From assembly GCA_003117195.1 (NCBI GenBank), contig BDSI01000072.1, forward strand, positions 98,546 to 162,545: a stretch of DNA of 64,000 nt, in the 5' to 3' direction. Both the position numbers and the translations under genes were made by a program. The first letter of the stretch is position 1; every line of letters begins with the position of its first letter. The stretch is from Eudorina sp. 2006-703-Eu-15. Taxonomy: Eukaryota; Chlorophyta; Chlorophyceae; Chlamydomonadales; Volvocaceae. Of the stretch, positions 11,601 through 22,382 are shown one piece after another. The notes below the pieces were generated by a model. That model worked only from the letters and a program-made list of their open reading frames with translations. It was not told the DNA's origin and did not search any database.

Positions 11601-14050
11601 GCGCTGCGGTGAGCTGGACAGCTCATAGAGAAGGGCTCGGCCTGCGGGTCAAGGGGGGGTCAAGCGGGTCAAAGGGGGTCAAGGGGGTCAATCGGGTCAA
11701 GGGGGTCTGTGGGGCTGAGTGGCGCGTTGCCAACCTCCTGCCAAGCTGCCACCCCGCCGAGGGCCCAACCCGCCCGCGGCTCAGCTCGACTACGCACGTG
11801 CGGAGCAGCCGCACCACCGCCTCGCGTCGGGCCAGCCGGCCACGGGCCCCCAGCGCTGGACGGCGCCCCCTCTTCACCTATTGCCCCACACGCCCCCCAG
11901 CACCGCACCTGTCGGCCCCATCCTGTCGGCCCCCTTTACACATCCCCCCTCTCCCAAGCGGCCCCCCCCAAGTCTCTCACCACCAGCAACGCCCCCGCCT
12001 CCATGGCGCAGGGCAGGTGGTAGGTCCGGTCGCACTTGCCGCTGCTGCATGACAGACTGGCGCCTCCGCGACCGCAGTGCGAGCAGCGGTGGGAGCGGCT
12101 GCGGCGGATGACGGCGGGGACGCCGTACTGCAGTACGATCACGACCGACGACCGAGGGACGGTGGGGGCGGCGGTGGGCAGGGCCCACAGACCCACAGGA
12201 GGAATGGGGGACACAGGGCACGAGGGGGATCTACCGTCAAAAGGGGCAGGCAACAGGCATAATCACAAGGCGCAGCTCGGGTGGAGGGATGGATGGATGA
12301 CTTGACACTAACATTACACGCACGTGTGTGGATCGAAACCAAAGAAGGGAAACGAGCTCACTCCTCCGTGTCAACACAATCCTCAAATCCTCCAATCCTC
12401 AAATCCCGCAATCCCCCAGGCACCCCCGAGCCGAGGCACCTACGAGCTATCTGGGCCCGTTGGAACACCCGGTCGGGATACGCGTCCACCTTGTAACGGT
12501 TAATAATAACCCCCCAATCCTCAAATCCCGCAATCCCCCAATATCAAGCCCAAGCCCAATCCCAAGCCCAATCACGCACCATGGTCCCTCCGATGACGAA
12601 CACCTCGGGGGACCAGAGCGCGCACTGCGAGTGCACCCGCACCACCGCACCGCCCTCCCCCGGGGCAACACCCTGACCCTGGCCCTGGCCGCCGCACTTG
12701 ACCTCCACCAGCGGACCCAGACCGCAGCCGCACTGCCGCACCGAGCGGGAGGCCTCGGGCAGCACCACGGCCGCCGCCGCCGCCGCCGGCAGCGGGGCCG
12801 GCGGCTGGGGCTGCCGCGACTCCTGCTGCTGTTCTTGCTTGAGTAGTGGCAACGCTGGCGGCGGCGGCGGCGACGTGGACACTCCGGCGGGCCCCGGTGG
12901 ACTCGTGTCCACCGAATCGCCCTCGCTCTTCAATTCCGCCTTGGCCGTGGCCGCGGCCGCCGGCGCTGCCGCCGCCTCACTGGCGCCGCTAGAGGCCCCG
13001 GACGGCGTCTGCTCGGCGTCTGCGGGCGGCGCGCCCGCCGCCCCGCCTGCGGCGGCGGCGCCTCCGCCCGCCGCCGGCGGCGACGCCTCCGCCGGATCCT
13101 TCCGTTCCTCGGTTTCGGAGCCCGCCCGCTCCAAGCCCGCGCCGCCCTCCACCCGCGCCGCCGGCACCTGGCCGTCGTACCGGGGACTGACGTCACCCGC
13201 CGCCTCCGATTTGGGTGCCGCGGACTCAGGCACCTCGCCCTCACCGCCGTTGGCGCCTGGGGTCGCGGCGGCGGTGGCGCCGGCGGGCTTGGGCGCTGGC
13301 GATGGCGGCGGCGCGGCGGCGGCGGCGCGCGGCGTGGGCGTCGGCAGCGCCAGCACGGGCGACGCGCAGCGGCGGCAGAGGGCGCAGCGGGGGCAGTCCG
13401 GCGGGAGGCCGTCGTCTGGCAAGTCGTCCTCGGGGACGGTGACGGCGGCGGCGGCAGAGGGATCCGCCGACTCGGCGCCTGCTGTGGCCTGCGGGCCACC
13501 GGGCGGGTTACGGATGGGCGGGTGCGCGGGTACAGGGAACCGGGTTGGCAATGGGGTCAGAAGCCCTATCGCATGCGGCGCAAGAGGGCGCAAACCCAAA
13601 TCGCCCTTCGCGGGAGAGCAGCCAGAGGAAAAAGAGGTGGAAACGGCCGCCGCAAGTCAAGACAATAATTGCGGTAGGTAGAGGCATACCGGTACACTGC
13701 AGTACAGTGCCGTACAGTGATATACGATGCAGTACAGTGCGGTACAGTGAGGGCTGCATGGGCTGGCCCGGTGGTGGCCAGGACCTCCTCTCCCCACACG
13801 CACCTCGCCCTCGTCTTGCTGCTGCTGCGGTCTGTTGACCGACCCGTGGGCCACCCGGCCGCATGAGCCGGTCAGCAGGAGCTGGGGCTGCGGCGGCGGC
13901 GGCGGTAGCAGGTGGCTGCGACCCGCGGGCGACGCGGCCGCGCGGCCGCCGCCGCCGCCACTCGCGAGCCGACGGCCGGGGAGCGCCGCGGGCGGGTGGA
14001 AGCCGCCGCCGCCGCCGCCGCCGCCGCCGCCCGCTGCGGCGGCGGCAGCC

Positions 14051-14082
<32 letters not shown>

Positions 14083-17000
14083 TACGGTGGGCGGTGGCGG
14101 GCTGGGCACCGACTGCTGCGGGGCCAGCAGCCCGGTGTAGGTTCGGCCGTTGATGGTGACGCTGATGAGGACCTGCGCAAGCGAGGAGGGGAGGGGGGCC
14201 AGGGCCAGAGGGGAAAGGGAGGTATAGGAATTGGTAGACTTGGGGATGTACATGAATTTTGGCAGACATGTCCTTACTGCGCTGCTGGCAAGTGGGTACC
14301 GTTGAGTGTGGGCAACGGCGGGGAGAAAGGGCAGTCCGGGTTCGTTTCTAGGGTTTGGTCTTCCATTTATTTTGTAAACCCCTGGGGGGGCCAAACTCGC
14401 TCCCTCCCCCTTTAAGAGACAGCTGCGGGTCCGCAAACCAACCGCCGTCGTCATCACACCGTCCGGCAGTGCAGCGCCAGAGTGCTTGCATCTGGGACGT
14501 CGGGGCTTCTCTTGCCCCCGAAATCGGCGCCACCCCACCCCACTGCCCTCGCTCACTCACTCATCCGCCCGCTCACTCACTTGGTCGACCGACGGGTCGG
14601 TTGCGGCGCCCAGGAAGCGCCATCCGCGGACCTGTGGCACCCCCGCGGCCGCAGCCGCCGCCGCTGCCGCGTCGCAGTACGCCGCCACCGCCGCCGCCGT
14701 CCCGTCGTCGGACCCGGTGGCGCAGGCGGCGGCGGCGCCCAGTGCGCCGCCGGCGGCCGCACTGGCCGTCGGGCCCAGCCGCGTGCGGCCGCGCTTTGTC
14801 GGGGGTCCGTCGACCTCCCTGCCGGCATGGAGGTCCGCCGGCGGGCGCTTGGCGGCGTGGGTGTGACGCGAGGGCCGATCCTGTGGGGACGAGCGGGGAA
14901 AAGGAGGTCGGGGGGCGGCGGCGGCCCAGAAAGGTGAGGCGGAGGCGGAGGCGGGGTGGGGAGGGAGGCGAGGGCAAAAGCCGAGGCGGAGGCGGCCCGC
15001 CGGGCTGCCGTCCACGGATCCGACTGCGGTCCTTGGCACCTCACCTCAGGGCCGCCTCGCTACCCTCGACATCGTAACTCAGGGCCTCCTCGGGAAGTGA
15101 TTGATTGATCCACACGGGGATGTCCCCACGGGTCCCGGTCCCCCATCCCCGATCCCCCGTCCATGTCCCCGTCCCGACGCACTACGAAAGAGACTGTGCC
15201 CAGCCCAACCCCACACCAGCCCACCCTGGACCCACCATCGCGGCCGCCCCGTCCCTGGAGCTCTCGAGACCCATCTGGAAGTGCGGATGGTGGTGGTGGT
15301 GGTGATGGTGGTGGTGGTGCTGCTGCGGCTGTTGGAGCATCTTGGCGGCGGCCGGTCCGTGGCGTTGGGAGCGGCGGGAGGCCCCCGGGGCCTCGTCTGT
15401 TGTGGTTCCGGTGCGTACGGCCGGGGGGAGGGGGGTCACAACAGGAAATCAGTCGAGTCAAGCAGTAGGGTGGAGGGTTAGTGCGTGCAACCTGCGACGT
15501 GGTTTCTGTCACTCGGTCAAATGCGCTGCGCTGCTGGGTTAAGGAAAAGGCGCTGACAGTACGGGTCCAAGTACGGGTCCGAGACAAATCCATTTTCGCA
15601 GCCCGGCGCGCATTGGCGGAGGGACCCAGCGCCCTCCAATACCGTAACCAAACCAAATTAGTGTACTCATTTTTTGCGCTTAAATTTTAAAGTGACATGA
15701 ACTGCACACATATATGACATGAATTAATCATTATGAAAGACAATGGCCGTACTGGACAGTCCCCCTCCGCACCTGCCGCTGACGCCCCCGCCGCCCCCCT
15801 GCGCTCCCCTCCCTCCACGCCGCCGGCAACCGGCCATCGCGAGTCGCCGCCGTCGCCGGTGCCGCTGCCGTCACCTTCCCCGCTGCCGGCCGAGCCGCCG
15901 AGCCGCCCCTTGCTGTCCTCCGACGGCGGACTACCCTCACTGCTGCTGTGGCCCTTGCCGCCGCCCCCACCGCCGCCTCCCGCTCCCTCCTCTTCCATCG
16001 CGTCGTCATCCTCCCTTTGGCCGCCCGCCTCCTGCCCCTGGTAGCTCCCCCGTCGATGAGCTGCCGCGGCGGCTGCGGCAGCGGTGCCGGGGCCCCGGCG
16101 CGCCGTTGTCCCCGCAGGGGGAATACCCGCCACCGCCGCCGCGGCAGCCGCCGCGCGGCTCTGCTGCAACATCTGCACGTGCTGCCCGGCCGATATCGCA
16201 TTGCCGCGATGCGCCCCCGCGCCCTGCCGGCCCCGCTGCCCCCGGGACAGCTGGGCCCGACTGCCGCCGCCAGGGCCGCAGACGCCGCCTCCGCCTCCGC
16301 CGCCCGCCGAGATCCTCCCGGCGCCCCTCCCTGGCGCCCCGCGGCGGTCCGCGGCCCGCACACCCGCGCCGCCGCCGCGTCCCCCTCCGCCGCCGCCTCG
16401 GTGACCCGACCAGCGCCGCCCGCCACGTCCGCCGCCATTGTGGCCGCCACCAACCGCCTCCGCGCCGTCCCCGTACAGCCCGTCATCGTAGTCGTCATCG
16501 TCGGCCGCGCCGTCATCTTCCCCGCCGCGGACCGTGCCGTCCTCTTCGGCGGCACCGTCCGCCGCGCCGCCACCGCCGCCGCCGCCACCCAGCCTCGCGC
16601 CCACCTCCTCGTCCTCTTCATCCTCTCCGGTGACGTACTCAGAGGCGGGGTAGCGGCTCGGGGGCAGCGTGCAGCGACCCGCGGGTCCGTACGGCTCCGC
16701 CAGGCCGCCGTACCCGCCACGCATGCTGTGATGGTGGCCGTGGTGATGGTGGCCTCCGCCGCCGCCGCCCCCCACGTGGCTGTCGTTCCCCGACGAGGGC
16801 CCGCCGGGGTGGCCTCCGGCGTCGGCGGCGCCGAAGCCGCCCGCTCCGAACCCGGCGGGCAGCGCTCCGGAACCAAGGACGCCCCCCGCGGAGGACCCCA
16901 GCGGCCCCCCGCTGCATTTGGGTCGCGGCAGTATGTTGTGCTGCTCCAGCCACTTGCCGATGGTGATGGCCCCGTCGCCCTGCACCAGTCGGATGCTGTT

Positions 17001-17636
17001 GCGCCACTTCTTGGCGGTCAGCAACCCGCTGTGGCGCTCGAACTCCGTGGGGGTGATGGCGGGCGCGTGCGGGTTATGGTGGGGGTGCGGGTGCGGGGCG
17101 GGCGGGCCCGCGTCGGCGCCGCCGGGCGCGGCGTCACCGGCGGCCGCGCCGCCGCCGCCGGCGCCGACGCGGCCCTCCCCCTGCGCGGCGGCTTCCGGCG
17201 CGCACCTCGCGCAGTGGCACTGAACCGTCTGGGACGGGAGGAGAAATGTGCCCGAGGTGCCGTTGCAGGTCACTGGCACCTCGCGCTCGTTGTGGAGGGC
17301 GGCCGCGGCGGCCGCGGCCGCGTCGTTGTTGTGGAGGCCGGCTGCGCCCGCGACATCCATCTCGGCGGGCGGGGAGGGGGAGCTGCGCCCGGCGGACACG
17401 TGCCTCCTGACCCCCGCCTGCCCCTCGCTGGAGGGTCCGGGGGGTCCCGCAGCGATGCGGTCGGAGCCCTGCCTGTGCACGACATGATTGCTCGGCGCTT
17501 GCGATGCGATGCCACCCAAAGGCGCCGCGGCAGCTGCGTCCGCCAGGCATGCTAAGAGATCATAATCGCCAATAGCGCAAGCTGGGCCGTATCGTGGTCG
17601 GGTCCGGCCTGCCGCGACGGGGTGCTGAAGTTCCAT
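8665..17636 (-). CDS. Giant SAND-like + extended PHD finger nuclear protein
   Basis: Probable chromatin or transcription regulator of roughly 2,070 residues. Exons (minus strand): 17636-15773, 15396-15236, 14880-14581, 14172-13804, 13488-12580, 12127-11981, 11641-9594, and a terminal exon about 9086-8665. Phases agree through exon 7. The exon 7 to terminal exon join is off by one base, so a small exon may be missing near 9100-9500. Residues about 119-235 resemble a SAND domain (PVTCNGTSGTF, a CHCARC pair, then ITPTEFERHSG and AKKWRNSIR). An extended PHD finger is assembled from three exons: VHSQCALWSPEVF at the end of exon 5, CSHCGRGGASLSCSSGKCDR and HLPCAMEAGALLV in exon 6, and SCPAHR at the start of exon 7. 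The rest is Ala, Gly, Gln, His and acidic low complexity. This resembles plant and animal ePHD chromatin readers; the target is unknown. Confidence 0.75.
12392..12540 (+). repeat. ~75-95 bp element flanked by 27-bp direct repeats
   Basis: Two exact copies of a 27-bp block (starting CCAATCCTCAAATCCCGC) lie at 12392-12418 and 12514-12540. Between them is a 95-bp insert. Its core (about 12433-12508, GAGGCACCTACGAGCTATC through CCTTGTAACGGTTAAT) recurs in inverse orientation at 21398-21484 with about one mismatch. It sits in intron 5 of the SAND/ePHD gene. Confidence 0.85.
13680..13755. repeat. GTAC-rich imperfect repeat in intron 4
   Basis: The words GTACAGTG, GTACACTG and ATACGATG alternate with CAGTACAG for about 75 bp. 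Because GTAC is self-complementary, the stretch can fold in several hairpin registers. Similar short GTAC clusters occur near 1448, 3640, 7230 and 60640. Confidence 0.6.
14220..14292 (+). repeat. Interspersed element, copy 3 (with insertion)
   Basis: Starts GGTATAGGAATTGGTAGAC. It is then interrupted by about 28 bp before GGCAGACATGTCCTTACTGC and GCTGCTGGCAAG. It lies in intron 3 of the SAND/ePHD gene, antisense to it. Confidence 0.65.
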
Positions 17637-20600
17637 GTGCTCACGAGCGCGGCTAGTGCGGTATACCGAGAACCGCGAACGCCACGCCGAGACCGCGCTT
17701 TGAATTCAGATTACTGACGAGTGAATGATACAGCAGGTTGAAGGTCCTTTTAAGCGATGCGCCGGCTCGCGTCCGTAAGCGCCGGCGACTCGGTGCCGGG
17801 GCCTGCGCGGAAGGTGGAAGAGGACCGAGAGAATTAGCCATGAAACAATTCTTTTCAAAGGACGGAAAAGCGCCCATGCCTCCGTCCCGGCGGGCAGGGA
17901 AGCGCTCAACCCCCGCTGCGCGCGACAACGCTCAAGAGGAAGCAGGCTTGCGCCCGTAAGGAACGGCGCTGCCGCGAATCGGTATACATAGTGGACATGC
18001 TGTCCAGCGCCGTCCCGTGGCTGCGCTGCGCAGCTGCGCGGGGCCCTTCCGTTTCCGGCGTACATTCACAAAGTGCGACAAGCTCGCCAAAACCTGCAAG
18101 GACCGTGAGCTGCCCAGCGTATAACCTCACCGTAGGATGTACACAGAACCGCCTTTAGTTGCGGCGCGAACGTTGCTCGAGGGTTAACGTGTTGCCGCGG
18201 TCCCCAAAACAGCCGCTCGCTGCCTTGCGCGGAAGGTTGGGCGTTAGCATGTTTCAGCTATCCATGCAATGAAACAAAAATGAGCGGAATGTTCGCGTGC
18301 AACGGAAACCTGCCGAGGCCGCGCAAGGGGGCAAACATTGTGCAGCGTGCCGTTGGCCAAGGGGCTGCGTTAAGCCGCTTGCATGTCGGCCACTTACGCA
18401 AAGAGCGCTCTGTAACTTGAGCCCGTGCGCGCCGATAGAAGCCAAGTCGAGGCGAGCCAAGTTGTGCACTGCTGCGGTGGAGCCGATTGTTGCATTCAAG
18501 CAACCTAAAATGCTGCATGAGCGCAATACTTCCAGGTCCTGATGGCTTCGTGCTTTGTCTCTCTGAGTCCGCCCTAGCGAATTTTCGGGTCAAAAAGTTA
18601 CCAGCGCCTGATTTGCTCGTCCAGTCGTACCTCGCGACTAGAACGCCAAAAGTACACAACTTATTCTGTGTGCACGCCGAAATAAAAGCGTCTCTTTTTC
18701 GTCACGTCTGGGAAGCCTATTGCCCGGAAGTACGGAGCACTATCTGGCTCATGATACCATGATGCTACCGACTGCTTGTTCCACGCCCACAGACCTCATG
18801 ATGTAATTCCAAGCATATATTGAAGTGCTCTCACAACGGCACATGCAAGTCGCTCAACCAATACGCTTTGGTCGACTCGAGCCCCCAACGGCGCCCCTAC
18901 CAATCACCTGGTATGTGGCATGAATATAGTACTTGGATCCCTGATATATTTGACGCAACGACTAGGGCCCACAAATACCCTTGCATGTTGCAACGGTCGG
19001 AATGAATCCGAAGCACGCTGAATAGTATGTGTTGCGGATTGATACAACAGATTTTCGGTGACTGAAAGCTCTGCTGATGGACCTGTCGTGAAACGGCTCG
19101 CGCTGCAAGAGCCGAGAGAGACACCACAACAGTCATAGTCGACGGACGGTTACGCTAATCAAGGGCATCAGGTTCTGTTCAATATAATTGAGATCTGCCC
19201 TGTAGTTCTGTTGTGGTAAGCTTGTTAAATTTCTCAATCAGTTGTCTCGACGTCGTGACTAGCTCTGGCGGGCACCTCAGGACATATTTTGTGTAGTACT
19301 GGGGCGCAGGAATCTCGGAGGCTTCGCCCGGGTGGACGAATCCTGACTAATGTTCCATCCCTTGTAACGTTGTAAGGCTGTCGGGAGGAGCCGGGGCTTC
19401 ACCCGAGCCAGGCGGTGGTTGCTGGGCTAGGACAACGGAAATCGAGATTGATCATTGCATCAAAATCATCAACAGCCCATCAAACAACGCATGACGCCCA
19501 TGCAACACACTCGCTTCTGCCTTTACGCGTCAAATATTAAAGCGTATCCTTACAACCTGTGTTTCGCTCATGCAGCCGTCGTCAATTGCCGAAGCCACTT
19601 CCTGTCCGCCCGGTGGACGTGAGGGCCCGCGAGGTCAACGTTCGGATGGTCATAACCAGTGATACGGGAAATAAGGTTATTGTGCGCCACGTATCCCTTT
19701 CACGCCGCAACCCCCTTGCGGATGCATATAGTGCGCGAAGGGCGGGTCTGACTTCTAGGGGCTTGTTCTGGCCGTCGTGATATCGCATGGTCATCTTGTG
19801 CCATCCTTTGCCATCTTCAGGGCATGGTTCTGCAGTGCACCCACATGCGTCATCGAAGCTCAAAAGTTGACGGGTATGCAAGGGGCCAAGGGCCTGTCGT
19901 TGGTTTCGGCACGTTTCGGCAAATGTCGGAGGATGTCGGTTTTGGGTAGTTTTTCGAAACGACCCTTGAAGGTGCAGTTGGTGAACGGCGCAGCGTTTTC
20001 GTCATATGCACCATTTTTAAACTGTCGCATTAATATTCGCATTAATATTCATGTGTGAGCACCGCCGACGCAAAAGGGCTCGCTGGGAACAAAATCTCGC
20101 ATTGCAACTCTGATATGTTACCATAGACTTATTCTCAGTTCTGTTACAAACGTTCAAAGCTTCCTTATGCATATTGTGAAGTTCAAACGACAAATACTCT
20201 TGCACGGGTCTGTAAGTGAGGTCATTGGCACCTTTGGCACGTCATAGGGCGAGTGGCCAGTGACATGTAACGAGGCAGTGCCGCCATCCTGGAGTTCGAA
20301 CTACTGACGGCGATGCACAGTCAGAAATTGACACACGCACACGATGCAACGAGGAAACAGCGCCACCATGGCCCCGCCTCACCCCGCACACCGCAGCCCA
20401 CCCCGGAGCCCGGATTCGCGCTCCTTGGTAATCACGCCGTTAATGAGAAAGAGCCGCATCTTAAAATGCATATCACCCTTGGGGGCGTTAACCACACGGG
20501 CGCCCCTCTCGGCGAACCACCACCACCAAGGCCACGAGCGGGTTCTCAGTATCCGCTTACCCAGCAGCGGTCAGTAGTAACGGTGGGCACAGGGGCTTGC

Positions 20601-22382
20601 AGCGCGGGTACCCCAAGGGACTTGCCTGGGAACAATTGACGCAGGAAAGAACCTCCCGATATGTAATGCCGAAGGAAAGGGCGTCGTATTCCATTCGTAT
20701 CGAATTACGGGAGTCGGGGCTTCGGGCGCCATCACACTGAGCACTGCCCGGGATGCCCGTGGGGTACAGTGTCCAACTCTCTCCACCAGCGAGCAGCGAC
20801 GACAGCCAGGCTGCCGGGGACGACACTGAAACCAGGGGCCGGCGGGCGGACCGGCGGGCCTGTAGGGGGGGCCGGGGCGGCTGGCTGCGGGGAGATTAAC
20901 GGAGGGCGGCGGCGGGGAGGGCGACGGCGGGGATGCGGCCCTTGATTCGGTGCTCAGGCCCAGTCGGCTCAGTGTGCCGCCTCCCAACCTGTTCACATGC
21001 AAGCACACCGGTGAGGGGGGTTAATTTGAAAAGAGAATTGAAACCCACACCGATGCCCGAAGTGCGTGGTGCGTTGCAGACGCTGAAACAAAACGGTGGT
21101 CGGCTCCCGGCCGAACGCGCTGGTGCAGGCTGCAGGGTTCTGTGGTCGACCGAGCGGTTTCTCGTGTCAGCAGTCCAAGCCAAGCGCGCCAAGGATAGGG
21201 AGCTGCCTGAGAACACTCGCGCGTGCAGTTGTGCTGCCTGCCCGTCACCTTGCATGCGAGGTTGCGGGCCCCATGCAGCCAGCTTGCGACTCGTCACCCA
21301 ATACGGTACCTGCAGTGCCGTCACGCGATCTCGCCGTTTCGCCCTCCTGTGCCACACCCATGAAGCCGTTGCCGTTCTGTGTGACGCCTCATGGGGCGCT
21401 CCTATTAATTAATTAACCGTTACAAGGTGGACCCGTATCCCGACCGGGTGTTCCAACGGGCCCAGATAGCTCGTAGGTGCCTCATCTCATCAACCCCTAC
21501 CAAGGACTGCGCACCCATCCTCCATCACCCGCGGGGGGGTCACGCAGCCATACCGGCCACTACACCAGGTTACCAGCGCGCCAGGAGTGCCTCTCCTGGA
21601 AACCGCGCCAGACCCGCCTAATCACACGGCGGTGAGGGGACGGGGCTTCGAACCCTCCTATGTATGCATGTGTAACGTAACGAGGATGGGGTCGTGTGGC
21701 CCGGTGTGGCCCCAAGCCATGAGGCCGCAGTAAAAAATGGTCAAAAGGGCGGCCCCAAGACGGCATGCTCGTTGCTGACATCACCACCGCCTACGTTAGT
21801 ATTTAAAAGATTCTGGACCGGCTTGCGGGCATTGCCTGGGTGTTGTAAGGCGACCTGTACGATCATGTCGTTGCGGTTGTACCTGTGCGGCCACAGGGCC
21901 CACTTGAGGGCCCACGCAGCGCTGGACGTACCAAGGGCGTGATGATACTGGAAACAGTGCGCATTCGTTCACCGCGGGCTCTGATACTGATGCCAAACAA
22001 CAGTTTCTTTGTAGAACTGTCACTGAACGAACCGCGGGTCTGAGGCCCTTGTCCCGGTTGTTTCATGGATGGAGATCGCCTTAAGGGAAAACCTCGTGCG
22101 TCCGGTTTAGCAGATGAGTGGGCGTTGATTGATCCCCAGGAAAAAATTTCATTTTGGTTTCGGCGGCAAACTTGACGATGCTACCGGAGTGAACACACGC
22201 AACGTTTGCAAATTCTTTGCAAAACAGCAACAACTTATATAGGTTAAGCTGAGCAACGTTGTTTCTTACTCACTAGGCTGTGAATAAAGCGGCAGTAGCC
22301 ATGACACGTAACCAATGCAGCTCCGTGACTTCACTCCCAAGAGCTGTTCCCTCAAACAGTCAATAATAAATTAATAGAAACC
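17637..22382. other. 4.7 kb intergenic region of lower GC
   Basis: This separates the divergent SAND/ePHD (-) and ICMT (+) genes, so it must hold both promoters. Base composition is visibly closer to even than in the genes. I found no ORF with recognisable domains or splice-consistent exon series. AT-rich words occur near 20030-20052 (repeated ATTAATATTC) and 21403-21416. One inverted copy of the 75-bp element lies at 21398-21484. The rest shows nothing I can identify; decayed transposon DNA is possible but not shown. Confidence 0.55.
21398..21484 (-). repeat. ~75-85 bp element, second copy (inverted)
   Basis: The reverse complement matches the insert at about 12433-12508 almost base for base, including CGTTGGAACACCCGGTCGGG and CCACCTTGTAACGGTTAAT. 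Here the AT-rich end is extended (ATTAATTAATT). No flanking direct repeat like that at 12392/12514 is seen. Confidence 0.85.

Noticed and set aside
15948..17555. Plus-strand open frame of about 535 codons
   Set aside because: Antisense shadow of SAND/ePHD exon 1, Arg/Ala/Pro-rich with no motifs; the minus strand carries the SAND-like domain.
20030..20052. Repeated ATTAATATTC as a promoter or origin element
   Set aside because: Two short units only, with no gene start nearby.
21640..21670. Another B-box-like word (GTTCGAAGCC, minus strand)
   Set aside because: No A box at a proper distance and no cloverleaf.
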